A DNA stretch of 64,000 nucleotides, taken from contig NZ_KB905146.1 in NCBI RefSeq assembly GCF_000378225.1, forward strand, positions 1 through 64,000, given 5' to 3'. The position numbers and the translations under genes are program-made. This stretch comes from Methylophilus methylotrophus DSM 46235 = ATCC 53528. GTDB taxonomy: Bacteria > Pseudomonadota > Gammaproteobacteria > Burkholderiales > Methylophilaceae. Shown piece after piece: positions 1-9,094 of the stretch (position 1 is its first letter; every line of letters begins with the position of its first letter). Below the pieces are notes generated by a model. It made no database searches. It was not told the origin of the DNA and worked only from the letters and a program-made list of their open reading frames with translations.

Positions 1-380
1 CATTTGATGATTGGCGTAGCGTATATAACCACGAGCGCCCACACGAAGCGATTGCACTGGATACGCCTGTCAGTCGTTATCGCCCCAGCCCGAGAGGGTT
101 TCCGTCCAGGCTACCTGAGATTGAGTATGGACCGGATGATGCGGTGGTCACAGTGAAATGGAATGGTGAGTTGCGATACAAGGGAAAGAGATTCAAGGTA
201 TCCAGCGCCTTACACAGGCATGAAGTGGCAATTCGCCCTCGCCATGATGAGGATGGCGTCTATGATGTGTTTTATGCGCACCATCATTGCGAAACCATCT
301 ACTTTACACACTCATGAAAAACACATTAATGTGTCAACCATGTCCTCGTACATGTGTCACCTATGTCCTCGGTCTATACA
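1..380 (+). mobile_element. IS481-type insertion sequence, right end (partial)
   Basis: The window opens inside an insertion sequence. It contains the 3' end of a transposase gene followed by a terminal region with two imperfect direct copies of an ACC(T)ATGTCCTCG motif (about 338-350 and 360-371), ending in GGTCTATACA at 371-380. That is the usual look of an IS481-family right end. The left end and the target duplication lie outside the window, so the exact border is inferred. The element sits about 120 bp upstream of the sigma-54 promoter at 499. Confidence 0.75.
3..317 (+). CDS. IS481 family transposase, C-terminal fragment
   Basis: An open frame runs from the window edge to TGA at 315-317 and gives about 104 residues. 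It begins in the last part of the DDE integrase core; the YNHERPHEAI segment is the conserved stretch just after the catalytic Glu in IS481/IS3-like transposases. A short C-terminal domain follows (VKWNGELRYKGKRFKVS, then an HHHCETIYF-like end) that is typical of the IS481 subgroup. The N-terminal HTH and the catalytic Asp residues are outside the window, so whether the gene is intact cannot be judged. Confidence 0.85.
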   Translation, partial: FDDWRSVYNHERPHEAIALDTPVSRYRPSPRGFPSRLPEIEYGPDDAVVTVKWNGELRYKGKRFKVSSALHRHEVAIRPRHDEDGVYDVFYAHHHCETIYFTHS

Positions 381-498
381 GGGCAAGCAAAGAAAAGTAA
401 CTCGCCTAGAGGCGAAAAAACGTAAACTTATTCGCCAAAGAAAATTAGGTCTCTAAGTAAGGCGTCATTCAAAAGTGACCATTTCTGCCACATTTCCA

Positions 499-514
499 TG
501 GCATAGTTCTTGCA
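499..514 (+). promoter_or_regulatory. Sigma-54 (-24/-12) promoter of the secretion ATPase gene
   Basis: TGGCATAGTTCTTGCA matches the RpoN consensus TGGCAC-N5-TTGCW with correct GG-to-GC spacing (GG at 500-501, GC at 512-513). A start site about 12 bases after the GC would fall near 525, some 20 bases before the ATG at 546. The promoter therefore also argues against the TTG at 510 as the start codon. No enhancer-binding site was recognised; the IS element ends about 120 bp upstream. Confidence 0.72.
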
Positions 515-545
515 CTGTAAGCTGGTACCCCAGCCCTTATGTGTC

Positions 546-2336
546 ATGAATAGTCCAGCCCCTTTTTCAATACCAAAATCTTTAGACAGCCTGCGCTTGG
601 GTGATTTATTGCGCATGCTGGTATCAGATGGCCGTATTGACAAGGCATGGGCAGAAAAGCTGCATCAGGACCGCAAGCGCGATAGCTCTAAAATACACCC
701 GATTATCATTGTGGCCGAGCAAAAGTGGCCTGATCAACGACAACCTTCACAATTACTCACGGTAGATAGCCTCAGCCGATATGTCGCCGACAAGGCTAAA
801 GTCGCTTACTACCAGATTGATCCGCTGAAATTAGATTTCAGCGCCGCGGCACAAATCGTCTCCCAGGCTTATGCTGAGCGGTTGCGCATCATGCCGATTA
901 CTGTGAAAGACGGTGTTGCCACCATTGCCACTGCCGATCCTTTCCATCAGGAATGGCTGCATGACCTGGAACGCATGCTCAAATTGCGCATAGAAGTGGT
1001 CATGGTCAATCCGCTGGATTTACAGCGTTATTTACCCGAGGTGTACCAACTGTCTGCGGCGATTCAATCAGCCAATGCAGCCAAGGCCGGGCAAATTGTC
1101 GGCGTACAAAACTTTGAACAACTGATTGAACTGGGCAAAGACCGCCAGCTGGATGCCAATGAACAGCATGTCGTGAACATCGTTGACTGGTTGTTTAAAT
1201 ATGCGTTTGAACAACGTGCCAGTGATATTCACCTGGAGCCCCGCCGTCAAATGGGACTGATGCGCTTCCGCATTGACGGCGTGTTGCATCAGGTTTACCA
1301 GTTACCCAGCAACATCATGAACGCCATTACCAGTCGCATCAAGCTGCTGGGCCGCATGGACATGGTAGAGAAGCGCCGTCCGCAGGATGGCCGCGTCAAA
1401 ACCGTCGGGACTGATGGCAAGGAAATCGAACTGCGCTTATCGACCATGCCGACCGCCTTTGGCGAAAAACTGGTCATGCGGATTTTTAAACCGGATATTC
1501 TGGTACAGGATTTCCAGTTACTCGGTTTTTCCAAACGCCAAAGCGAGCAATGGGCGCAATGGACGCATCAGCCCAACGGCATCATTCTGGTCACGGGGCC
1601 CACCGGCTCGGGTAAAACCACCACCTTGTACACCACACTCAAGCAACTGGCTACCGATGAAGTGAATGTATGTACGGTGGAAGACCCGATTGAGATGATA
1701 GAACCGGCATTTAACCAGATGCAGGTCACCCAGAATATCGGCTTAGGCTTTGCCGAAGGCATACGCACATTGATGCGGCAAGACCCAGACATTATCATGG
1801 TTGGCGAAATCCGCGACCAGGAAACCGCAGATATGGCGATACAGGCGGCATTGACCGGGCATCTGGTGCTTTCCACACTGCATACCAATGACGCACCTTC
1901 AGCCGTGACACGCTTACTGGACCTGGGGGTGCCTGCCTACCTGATACACTCCAGTTTGCTTGGCATCATGGCGCAGCGCCTGGTACGCACTTTGTGCCCA
2001 CATTGCAAAACGGAGGACGAGATTTCAGACGAGCAATGGGCCAGCGTGACACAGCCGTTTAAAGCCAAAAAACCGGCAAAAACCATGAAGGCAGTCGGCT
2101 GCAAGGAATGCCGCCAGACCGGGTATCGCGGCCGGACGGGCATTTATGAAATGCTGACACTCACGCCCGCGCTACGCAAACTGATCACGCCAGAAACGGA
2201 TTTACTGCAGTTACGCCAAGCTGCGACAAAAGCTGGCATGCAACCTTTGATGCTGAATGGGGCAGAGAAGATTGCGGCCGGGTTGACCACGGTAGAAGAA
2301 GTTCTTAAAGTGGCGCCGCCAATTGAGATGGACTAA
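546..2336 (+). CDS. GspE/PilB-type secretion or pilus assembly ATPase
   Basis: 596-residue hexameric secretion ATPase that would power assembly of a type II pseudopilus or type IV pilus at the inner membrane. It has an N-terminal MshEN-like domain (about 20-180) and a T2SSE core with Walker A GPTGSGKTTT (about residue 356), Walker B with GEIRDQETA, and STLHTND. A zinc-binding pair CPHC...CKEC near the C-terminus is typical of GspE and PilB. The ATG at 546 is chosen because an earlier TTG (510) lies inside the sigma-54 promoter. No gspF/pilC, prepilin or peptidase genes lie nearby, so it is an orphan ATPase and GspE versus PilB cannot be settled here. Confidence 0.88.
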   Translation: MNSPAPFSIPKSLDSLRLGDLLRMLVSDGRIDKAWAEKLHQDRKRDSSKIHPIIIVAEQKWPDQRQPSQLLTVDSLSRYVADKAKVAYYQIDPLKLDFSAAAQIVSQAYAERLRIMPITVKDGVATIATADPFHQEWLHDLERMLKLRIEVVMVNPLDLQRYLPEVYQLSAAIQSANAAKAGQIVGVQNFEQLIELGKDRQLDANEQHVVNIVDWLFKYAFEQRASDIHLEPRRQMGLMRFRIDGVLHQVYQLPSNIMNAITSRIKLLGRMDMVEKRRPQDGRVKTVGTDGKEIELRLSTMPTAFGEKLVMRIFKPDILVQDFQLLGFSKRQSEQWAQWTHQPNGIILVTGPTGSGKTTTLYTTLKQLATDEVNVCTVEDPIEMIEPAFNQMQVTQNIGLGFAEGIRTLMRQDPDIIMVGEIRDQETADMAIQAALTGHLVLSTLHTNDAPSAVTRLLDLGVPAYLIHSSLLGIMAQRLVRTLCPHCKTEDEISDEQWASVTQPFKAKKPAKTMKAVGCKECRQTGYRGRTGIYEMLTLTPALRKLITPETDLLQLRQAATKAGMQPLMLNGAEKIAAGLTTVEEVLKVAPPIEMD

Positions 2337-2354
2337 CCTGCAAAAGACCTGCGT

Positions 2355-3584
2355 TTATTGATAGCGCAAGGCCTCTATGGGATTTAAACGTGCGGCTTTC
2401 CTGGCCGGATAAAAGCCGAAAAAGACACCAATACTTGCCGCCACACTAAAGGCGATCAAGACCGAGGCACTCGAGATAATCACTTCAGCCTGGGTGAACA
2501 CGCTGACCAATATCGCGCCGCTGACGCCGATCAAAATCCCAATCAGGCAACCGACGATCGAAATCATGATGGCCTCCAGCAAAAATTGCAGCAGGATATC
2601 CCGCTCACGTGCCCCTATCGCCATGCGGATACCGATTTCACGTGTCCGCTCGGTTACCGACACCAGCATGATATTCATAATGCCGATGCCACCTACGAGC
2701 AAAGATACCGAGGCAATGGCCCCCAATAACAAAGACATGGTACGCGCGGTTTCAGCGGCAGAATTTGCAATAGCTGTCAGGTTGCGTACTGAAAAATCAC
2801 TGTCTGCGCCTTCACGGATATTGTGACGCTGGTTGAGTAGGCTGTTCAGTGCCTCTTCGACCATCCCCATGACACTATCCGACTCAGCCTGTACCATAAT
2901 CTGCCGCACCGTACCCGGTAACTGGTTTCCAAACAGTTTGCGCTGCGCAGTTGTCAGCGGCACGATAATGGTGTCATCTTGATCGCGTCCATCCAACGTT
3001 TGCCCTTTGCTCTCCAGCACGCCCAGCACCACAAACGGTCGCTGGTTAATGCGTATAGTCTTGCCTACAGCATCAATATCCGCGTCTTCACCAAACAGGT
3101 TTTGCACGACGGTTTTACCAAGCAAAGCCACACGTGTGGCAGAGCGTGTATCTGAGGATGAAAACGGATACCCGGCAGACAGTCTCCAGCCGCGGATATC
3201 CATATATTCTGGCGTGGTGCCGATGATATCCGTATTCCAGTTATTGCTGGCATACACGATCTGGCCCTTGCCCATGGTCACGGGAGCGACACCGACCACG
3301 CCATAGAGCTCGCTCATGGCATTGGCATCACGCACATTCAGTGAAGGTGCGTTACCGGTAGCAGTGCGCGCGCCGCCCATTCTGGGAGGGCCGGAGAGTA
3401 CGACAAACAAATGACTGCCCATGGCACTGATAGAGCGTTTGACCGAAGCCTCAGCCCCTTGCCCGATGGCCATCATCAATACCACGGCACTCACACCAAT
3501 GACCATGCCCAGCATGGTCAGAAACGTGCGTAAGCGGTTGGCACCCATGGCGTGCCAGGCTTCCCCCAACATGGCGCTAAACAT
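2355..3584 (-). CDS. MacB/FtsX-type ABC transporter permease
   Basis: 409-residue permease of a MacB-like exporter. It has a first membrane helix (about 21-45) with RTFLTMLGMVIGVSAVV, a large periplasmic MacB_PCD domain, and three C-terminal FtsX helices with GIGIMNIMLVSVTERTREIG and a final RLNPIEALRYQ. Unlike E. coli MacB, the ATPase is a separate protein encoded just upstream. The frame is open further upstream, but the ATG at 3584, overlapping the ATPase stop by 8 bases, gives the normal family N-terminus. It is the third of four genes in transcription order after outer membrane factor, MacA and ATPase. Substrate unknown. Confidence 0.9.
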   Translation of the reverse strand: MFSAMLGEAWHAMGANRLRTFLTMLGMVIGVSAVVLMMAIGQGAEASVKRSISAMGSHLFVVLSGPPRMGGARTATGNAPSLNVRDANAMSELYGVVGVAPVTMGKGQIVYASNNWNTDIIGTTPEYMDIRGWRLSAGYPFSSSDTRSATRVALLGKTVVQNLFGEDADIDAVGKTIRINQRPFVVLGVLESKGQTLDGRDQDDTIIVPLTTAQRKLFGNQLPGTVRQIMVQAESDSVMGMVEEALNSLLNQRHNIREGADSDFSVRNLTAIANSAAETARTMSLLLGAIASVSLLVGGIGIMNIMLVSVTERTREIGIRMAIGARERDILLQFLLEAIMISIVGCLIGILIGVSGAILVSVFTQAEVIISSASVLIAFSVAASIGVFFGFYPARKAARLNPIEALRYQ

Positions 3585-4293
3585 TGGCGTTCTCCGCACT
3601 TGAGGCGCTAGCCCCGGTGTCCTGCACAATCTTGCCGTCCAGGAAACGCACTTGCCGTTTGGCATGTTCGGCAATATCGGTTTCATGCGTGACCAGCACA
3701 ATGGTAATGCCTTCCTGATTCAGGCAATCAAAAATGGCCATGATCTCTTCACTGGTCGTGCTATCCAGGTTACCGGTGGGTTCATCCGCCAAAATCAGCC
3801 GCGGTTGGTTGACCAATGCTCGCGCAATGGCGACACGCTGCTGCTGGCCACCAGAAATCTGGTTGGGATGCGAATGCATATGCTTGTTCAAACCTACCTT
3901 TTCGAGCAACACCCTGGCACGCGCATGCCGCTCCTCTTTGCTAACGCCAGCATAGACCAACGGTAAGGCAACATTATCAAGCAGGCTGGCGCGCGCCAGC
4001 AGGTTAAACCCCTGGAAAACAAAACCTATGGTCTGGTTACGCACCTTTGCCACCTGGTCCGCGGGCATGGTGGCGACCGCATATCCATCCAGCACATAGC
4101 TGCCTGCGGTTGGCATATCCAAGCAGCCCAGGATATTCATAAAGGTAGATTTGCCGGAGCCGGATGGCCCCATGATGGCGACGTAATCCCCTCTCAGCAC
4201 CTGCAAGTTGACATCTTTTAATACGGGGAAATCACCCGCAGACGTCCGATAGGCTTTGTAAAGATGCTTTACAGAGATGACTGGTTGCTGCAT
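3577..4293 (-). CDS. MacB/LolD-type ABC transporter ATP-binding protein
   Basis: 238-residue ATPase that energises the neighbouring permease. It has Walker [19 protein letters not shown], a Q-loop, signature [15 protein letters not shown], Walker [14 protein letters not shown] and switch His in LVTHE, all typical of the LolD/MacB subfamily. The ATG at 4293 is preferred over an earlier in-frame codon at 4380 because the extra N-terminus would overlap macA and is not family-like; with this start the gene begins 4 bases after the macA stop. It overlaps the permease start by 8 bases, consistent with translational coupling. Confidence 0.92.
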   Translation of the reverse strand: MQQPVISVKHLYKAYRTSAGDFPVLKDVNLQVLRGDYVAIMGPSGSGKSTFMNILGCLDMPTAGSYVLDGYAVATMPADQVAKVRNQTIGFVFQGFNLLARASLLDNVALPLVYAGVSKEERHARARVLLEKVGLNKHMHSHPNQISGGQQQRVAIARALVNQPRLILADEPTGNLDSTTSEEIMAIFDCLNQEGITIVLVTHETDIAEHAKRQVRFLDGKIVQDTGASASSAENANV

Positions 4294-4297
4294 CTTT

Positions 4298-5539
4298 TTA
4301 GAACATTCTCGGGCCGCGTGGGCCGTTATTATTGCCAGGCCTATTGTTAGCTGAATTATCGCTTTGCAACTCGCCCACAATCACTTTATCCCCAGCTGCC
4401 AGTCCATTGCCAGTCACTGCAGTTGAGCGCCCATCGGTAATGCCAGCATACACACGCACCATCACTGGTTTTCCAGCCCTCAATACGTAAATTGTGCCCG
4501 TTGTGCTACCAGCAGCAGGCACCCCACGTCGCTCACCTTTGCCTTCATGCCTACGCCAAGCACGTTTACCATCACCATCACCTTCTCTGGGAAGCGGTTG
4601 TTTACTGACAATATCTGCCAATTTTGGTTTATAGCGTAACGCCGCATTAGGCACCAGCAATGCATGCCGCGCACGGTCGACAATAATGTTCACATAAGCG
4701 GTCATACCCGGCAGCAAGGTCAGGTCCTGGTTATCCACTGACACCACCACGTTATAAGTCACCACATTGGAAGTATTGGTTGAATTTAAACGCAACTGTT
4801 TCACCACGCCTTCAAAGCTGCGGTCCGGGAAGGCATCCACATTAAAATTGACCCTTTGTCCCTCTTTGATTTTGCCGATATCGGCCTCAGCAAAACTGGT
4901 GTCTATCTGCATTTTGGAAAGGTCTTGCGCGATCTGGATCAAGGTCGGCGTCTGAAAACTGGCTGCCACCGTCTGGCCGACATCGACCACGCGGTTCACC
5001 ACTACGCCAGCCACGGGCGAGCGGATAATACTTAAATTCAGGTTGGTCACATCACGCGCCAATGCACCGCGCGCGGTTTCCAATTGTGCCCTGGCGGACT
5101 TTAATACCTGCACTGCCGTATCCAGCTCCTGCCTGGAAACATACTCTTGTGCATATAACTGCCGCATGCGTTTTTCATTAGCAATTGCCAACTCCACCGC
5201 TGCCTCGTTATTTCTCACGTTACCCTGTGACTGTGCAATCTGCGCATTAAACAAGCGGCTATCCAGTTCCATCAGCACCTGGTCTTTTTTGACCACATCA
5301 TTAAAGTCCACATACATCTTTTTGACGATACCGGATACCTGCGTACCGACACTGATCAGGCTGACCGGATTAAGCGTGCCATTCGCAGAAACCGTTTGCT
5401 CAATATGCCCCTGCGTCACTTCATCCAGCCGGTAGAGATCTTCGGGGTTAATCTGCTGTGTCTGCTTGTAATACCAATAGCTTGCACCCACCAAGGCAAT
5501 CAGCACGCTTAATATCAATGTATGTTTGATACGTTTCAT
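4298..5539 (-). CDS. MacA-like periplasmic adaptor subunit
   Basis: 413-residue HlyD-family membrane fusion protein bridging the inner-membrane permease and the outer membrane factor. It has a single N-terminal signal anchor (TLILSVLIALVGASYWYY), a lipoyl half-motif (GTLNPVSLISVGTQVSG), a coiled-coil hairpin (about 95-170), the second lipoyl half (IIRSPVAGVVVNRVVDVG), and a beta-barrel domain. Oddities: an Arg/Gly-rich insertion at about 320-350 and a low-complexity Asn/Gly/Pro tail (NNRPGNNNGPRGPRMF). Tight spacing (4 and 12 bases) places it in the operon. MacA is named for macrolides, but the cargo here is not deducible. Confidence 0.9.
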   Translation of the reverse strand: MKRIKHTLILSVLIALVGASYWYYKQTQQINPEDLYRLDEVTQGHIEQTVSANGTLNPVSLISVGTQVSGIVKKMYVDFNDVVKKDQVLMELDSRLFNAQIAQSQGNVRNNEAAVELAIANEKRMRQLYAQEYVSRQELDTAVQVLKSARAQLETARGALARDVTNLNLSIIRSPVAGVVVNRVVDVGQTVAASFQTPTLIQIAQDLSKMQIDTSFAEADIGKIKEGQRVNFNVDAFPDRSFEGVVKQLRLNSTNTSNVVTYNVVVSVDNQDLTLLPGMTAYVNIIVDRARHALLVPNAALRYKPKLADIVSKQPLPREGDGDGKRAWRRHEGKGERRGVPAAGSTTGTIYVLRAGKPVMVRVYAGITDGRSTAVTGNGLAAGDKVIVGELQSDNSANNRPGNNNGPRGPRMF

Positions 5540-5551
5540 CGTTAAATCCGT

Positions 5552-6997
5552 TTATTGAGCTGGCGCCGCGGCGCTGGGTAAATCAGGAGAAACTGCACCG
5601 GGTAATGACTGGATCATGGCATGATCAAGCACACCGATGGCTTGGGCTAAAGTCGCACGCGCAATATTGGAGTTAAGACTGGCCTGGATATTTTGCTGAC
5701 GGGCACTGGCCAGCGCACTTTGCGCATTGAGCGTATCAATAATATTGCCTACCCCTGCGGTATACCGGCCAAAAGCGACACGGTAAGACTGTTCGGCACT
5801 TTCGAGCAGGGTTTGGCTGGCAGTCACCGACTGCAAGGCGGTACGCAGATTCTGGTAAGCGCTCCACACATCCAGTGAAATCTGTAAACGCAGACTATCA
5901 CGCTGTGCCAGCCGCAAGTCAGCACTCGCTTCTGCCGCGCGTATACGGTAGGTCGGGGCATACCCTGCAAAAATCGGGATAGACACCGTAAAGCCCAGCG
6001 TGGTCGCACTATTGGCGGCATACTGCGAACCATCCTGAAGATTATTGGAGACACCCACGCTGATGGTTGGCTTGCTTGCTGCCTTGCTGGCAGCAATGCT
6101 GGCTTCTGCCGCCCGCACCTGCGCCTCGCTGGCTAATAAATCAGGGCGGCGCTGGCCCGCTTGTTGTATCAGTGTACTCACATCATCAAGAATGCCGGAG
6201 GGTGTTTGATTGGCGCTTGGAGCCAAAGTCATTGAGCGGTTGGCTGGCCACCCCATCAGGTTGGCAAGGCTGCCATAAGCAACGCGAAGGTTACCCTCAA
6301 TGGTAATGCGCTGTAAGGTCAGTTGCGCGTAGGCAGTTTGCGCCTGCAACTTATCCGCAGGCGTTGCCACCCCTGCCTGGTAACGGGCATTGGCCGCCTT
6401 GAAACTTTCCTCAGCGGCCCGCTCGGCTTGCTGCGCTGCCGAAACCGCAGCAATATTGGCCTGCACCTGGTAATAAACGGCAATGGTATTGAGCAAAATA
6501 CTTTGTACCGTACTGCTTTGCGTCGCACTGGCGGCCAGTAATAACTGGCGCGCACTCTCGATATTGGCTTTGCGGTTACCAAAGTCATACAGCAAGTAGC
6601 TCGCCACCAGGCTGTTTGAAAGATTGAGATTGGGATTGCCACGCGTGGCCGATTCAGGATTCAGTACGCCCATGTTGCTGGAGACGGTGTCGGTGACCGT
6701 CGGTAAATAGGCTGACTTGGCCACACCTAACTGCGCGGCTTGCACGCGGGCATTGGCCCACATTTCACGGGTTTGCGGGTTATGGCACAAGCTGATATTA
6801 GCCACATCGGCCAGTGTCAGTGGCTGCTGCCAATTCACCTCATCACAACCGGCGTCACCTCCCCAATATTGCCCGGGTATTCTAGGCAAAGTTTGCACTT
6901 GCGTGTCCAGGGGGTCACCATCGTTATAAAATAGTGACTCCTGTGCCTCGAGTGACACACAAGAGCAAAGCATCATTAAGCACACACACTGGCGCAT
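5552..6997 (-). CDS. TolC/NodT-family outer membrane efflux protein
   Basis: 481-residue outer membrane factor completing the tripartite exporter. It shows the internally repeated OEP architecture: long amphipathic helices and YLLYDFGNRKANIESARQLL in the first half, and a matching SIPIFAGYAPTYRIRAAEA segment in the second. The N-terminus has a hydrophobic signal with a Cys-rich CLMMLCSCVSLEA stretch, possibly a lipobox. The ATG at 6997 is chosen because GGAG lies about 5 bases upstream; a TTG at 7018 lacks such a site. It is the first gene of the operon, 12 bases before macA. Confidence 0.9.
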   Translation of the reverse strand: MRQCVCLMMLCSCVSLEAQESLFYNDGDPLDTQVQTLPRIPGQYWGGDAGCDEVNWQQPLTLADVANISLCHNPQTREMWANARVQAAQLGVAKSAYLPTVTDTVSSNMGVLNPESATRGNPNLNLSNSLVASYLLYDFGNRKANIESARQLLLAASATQSSTVQSILLNTIAVYYQVQANIAAVSAAQQAERAAEESFKAANARYQAGVATPADKLQAQTAYAQLTLQRITIEGNLRVAYGSLANLMGWPANRSMTLAPSANQTPSGILDDVSTLIQQAGQRRPDLLASEAQVRAAEASIAASKAASKPTISVGVSNNLQDGSQYAANSATTLGFTVSIPIFAGYAPTYRIRAAEASADLRLAQRDSLRLQISLDVWSAYQNLRTALQSVTASQTLLESAEQSYRVAFGRYTAGVGNIIDTLNAQSALASARQQNIQASLNSNIARATLAQAIGVLDHAMIQSLPGAVSPDLPSAAAPAQ

Positions 6998-7184
6998 GCC
7001 ACTCCACTTAATCAACAAAACAGCACAACCTCGTAGATATACATCTTTTCCTCATCGCGCAGCCATCTTAAATGAAGCGTGAGTGCGACTAAAGAGAACG
7101 ATACATTTTGATACTTTTAAGAAGGATGAGATTGAGTGGCCCCGGACGGATATCAAATGTCCAGAGCCCTGCTGCTAGCGGCAT

Positions 7185-7730
7185 TTAGTCCGATGTATGT
7201 TTTAAAGATTGTGCGTGCCCATGTATCATTTGTGATAACAAATGCTGGCCCGACAAGCGCGATACAACAATCACTGCCAGCACGTGCACAACAATAAGCG
7301 CCAGCAAACCCAGGCTAAGCGCGGCATGCAGCTCAACCGGCCAATCCTCGCCCCACAAGGCATCGGTACGACTCAACCAGCCGGTCAGCGCCAGTGCTGC
7401 GATGAATAGCCAGATCAGATAAACCGCCCATTGCCCTAGCGGATTGTGTCCTCTGTGCGGCGTCATACGCTTTTGCCTGATCTTACTGAGATGGGTGCAA
7501 ATTGCACGCCAACCTGGCAGGTAAAAACGTGCGCACTCTGCTGTGGTCAGGCAACCGCACACAATACGCATTGCCACCACGGCAAGGACAGCGTACCCGA
7601 CCAACCGATGCCACCAGTCGGTTTCATACCAGACATAACTCATCAGCCAGAGTGCGATCACTCCAGCAGCTACCAGCCAGTGACTCACCCGCACCCACCA
7701 GGGCCACAGCAGCTCGTTACGCGTTGGCAT
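7185..7730 (-). CDS. Cytochrome b561-type membrane protein
   Basis: 181-residue four-helix integral membrane di-heme b-type cytochrome of the prokaryotic b561 / hydrogenase cytochrome b type. Likely axial His are in VSHWL (residue 17), DWWHRLVGY (41), VELHAAL and LIVVHVLAVIV, one per helix as in the family. It would carry electrons between the quinone pool and a periplasmic acceptor. It is the last gene of an iron operon, 7 bases after a secreted PepSY-like protein. Such pairs often sit beside TonB receptors and PepSY proteins, and a role in ferric reduction is inferred, not shown. Confidence 0.82.
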   Translation of the reverse strand: MPTRNELLWPWWVRVSHWLVAAGVIALWLMSYVWYETDWWHRLVGYAVLAVVAMRIVCGCLTTAECARFYLPGWRAICTHLSKIRQKRMTPHRGHNPLGQWAVYLIWLFIAALALTGWLSRTDALWGEDWPVELHAALSLGLLALIVVHVLAVIVVSRLSGQHLLSQMIHGHAQSLKHTSD

Positions 7731-7737
7731 GCGCTTA

Positions 7738-8031
7738 CTAGTCTTTCAAACCAATAGCTTTGACGATCGCCAGGGTTTTCATATCGAAATAAATCTCGAC
7801 TTTTTTACCCTCTTTGTTACGACCATAAATCTCGTAACAATTACCGTCAATTTTAAATTTTTTGATGGTGTACCCTTCGGCCTCCAGCGCCTCTTTCAGC
7901 GTATCTTCCGACGCCCACTCCTCTTTGGGATAAGACTTGCAATCGGCCGCCGCAAAGGCTGCCTGTGAGCCCAACAAGCCTTGGCTTAACAAACCCAGTG
8001 CCAACAACATTCTAAAAGTCATTTTTTTCAT
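7738..8031 (-). CDS. Small secreted PepSY-domain protein
   Basis: 97-residue exported protein with a clear Sec signal peptide (MKKMTFRMLLALGLLSQGLLGSQAAFA, cleavage near residue 27). The mature domain has the beta-alpha-beta look of PepSY_2 proteins: EWASEDTLKEALEAEGYTIKKFKIDGNCYEIYGRNKEGKKVEIYFDMKT is the diagnostic region (segments EGYTIKKFKIDGNCYEIYGR and KKVEIYFD). Two Cys (CKSYP and NCYEI) could form a disulfide. It sits between the FMN oxidase and cytochrome b561 genes. Family members often accompany b-type cytochromes; the biochemical role is unknown. Confidence 0.8.
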   Translation of the reverse strand: MKKMTFRMLLALGLLSQGLLGSQAAFAAADCKSYPKEEWASEDTLKEALEAEGYTIKKFKIDGNCYEIYGRNKEGKKVEIYFDMKTLAIVKAIGLKD

Positions 8032-8046
8032 CTGTATTTCCTTTTG

Positions 8047-9090
8047 TTATGCATACAATTCCACCTTGCGTATCTCAGCCAGGTTAGACACTCCTGTGAG
8101 TGCCATGGTCATTTCCAGCTCATCCCGCAGCGTGCGTATGACTTTTGCCACGCCCATCGCGCCTTCCGCCGCCAAGCCCCAGACATACGGACGACCGATA
8201 CAGACTGCATCAGCACCCATGGCCAGGGCTTTAAACACATCTTGCCCGGAACGGATGCCGCTATCGACCAGGATTTTGCATTGCCCGCCTACCGCCGCCA
8301 CGATCCCTGGCAACACCGCAGCGACTGACGGCGTGCTATCCAGTACGCGACCACCATGGTTAGAGACAACAACCCCCTCACAACCAATTGCCAACGTGCG
8401 TTTGGCATCATCCACATGCATCAAGCCTTTGATCAATAACGGAACCTTAAGCTGTTGCCGCAACCACGCCACATCGTCCCACGTCGGTGCCTGGGTCATC
8501 CAGCCGTCAAAGACAGGACTTTGCCCAGCACTGATAGGCTGCATGCTCAATGGCCTGGCTAAATTAACAGCCACTATACCAGCAGGCAAATCAATCAGTG
8601 CCTGCTTCACCGGCGCATCCACAGTAAAAACAATCGCGCTTGCTCCAGCGGCCAACACCTTGTTTAACAACACTGCAGTGGCTTCACGGCTGCCTTGCCA
8701 GTAAAGCTGGAACCACAGCGGTTGTTGAGCCTGATTAATTATCTCTTCCACCGGCTGGCTGGCCAGGCTACTCACCATCATCTGCCCTTGCTGGGCATTG
8801 CAAGCGACAGCCGTGCCAATTTCACCATCTGCATGAAACAGTTTCTGGTATGCCACAGGCGCCAGCATAATGGGATGTGCCCACTGCTCACCAAACAACT
8901 CACATTGCGTGCTGGGATGATGCAAAACCTGTAAAGGACGTGGCAGCAGCTTTTTGGCTTGCCACCCGGCTTCATTGGTTTGCAGTTGCGCGCCATGGCC
9001 TGCATCGGATTGCAGGTAGTGCCAGATATTGGCAGGGAGCTTGGTTTGCGCCTGCTGCGCAAAGTAGGGTAATAACGGTAAGGATTGCAT
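8047..9090 (-). CDS. FMN-dependent alpha-hydroxy-acid oxidase/dehydrogenase
   Basis: 347-residue TIM-barrel flavoenzyme of the lactate/glycolate/mandelate oxidase family, oxidising an L-2-hydroxy acid to the 2-keto acid. Seen: PIMLAPVAYQKLFHADGE (FMN-proximal segment), WFQLYWQG, TVDAP, LLIKGLM (Lys contacting FMN N1), the catalytic SNHGGRVLD with active-site His and substrate-binding Arg, and phosphate-binding LVDSGIRSGQDVFKALAMGA. There is no membrane-inserting loop, so a soluble cytoplasmic form is likely. It lies 4 bases from the PKHD hydroxylase gene inside a siderophore-receptor operon, which is unusual for a carbon-metabolism enzyme and suggests a link to iron. Confidence 0.88.
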   Translation of the reverse strand: MQSLPLLPYFAQQAQTKLPANIWHYLQSDAGHGAQLQTNEAGWQAKKLLPRPLQVLHHPSTQCELFGEQWAHPIMLAPVAYQKLFHADGEIGTAVACNAQQGQMMVSSLASQPVEEIINQAQQPLWFQLYWQGSREATAVLLNKVLAAGASAIVFTVDAPVKQALIDLPAGIVAVNLARPLSMQPISAGQSPVFDGWMTQAPTWDDVAWLRQQLKVPLLIKGLMHVDDAKRTLAIGCEGVVVSNHGGRVLDSTPSVAAVLPGIVAAVGGQCKILVDSGIRSGQDVFKALAMGADAVCIGRPYVWGLAAEGAMGVAKVIRTLRDELEMTMALTGVSNLAEIRKVELYA

Positions 9091-9094
9091 GAGC

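Noticed and set aside
163-456. 97-residue plus-strand open frame at the IS end
   Set aside because: It overlaps the real transposase frame and the IS terminal repeats; composition is not protein-like.
510-545. TTG start that would extend the secretion ATPase by 12 residues
   Set aside because: The TTG is part of the -12 element of the sigma-54 promoter, so it would not be transcribed.
2355-6997. Calling the efflux system a macrolide exporter
   Set aside because: MacAB similarity shows the mechanism, not the cargo.
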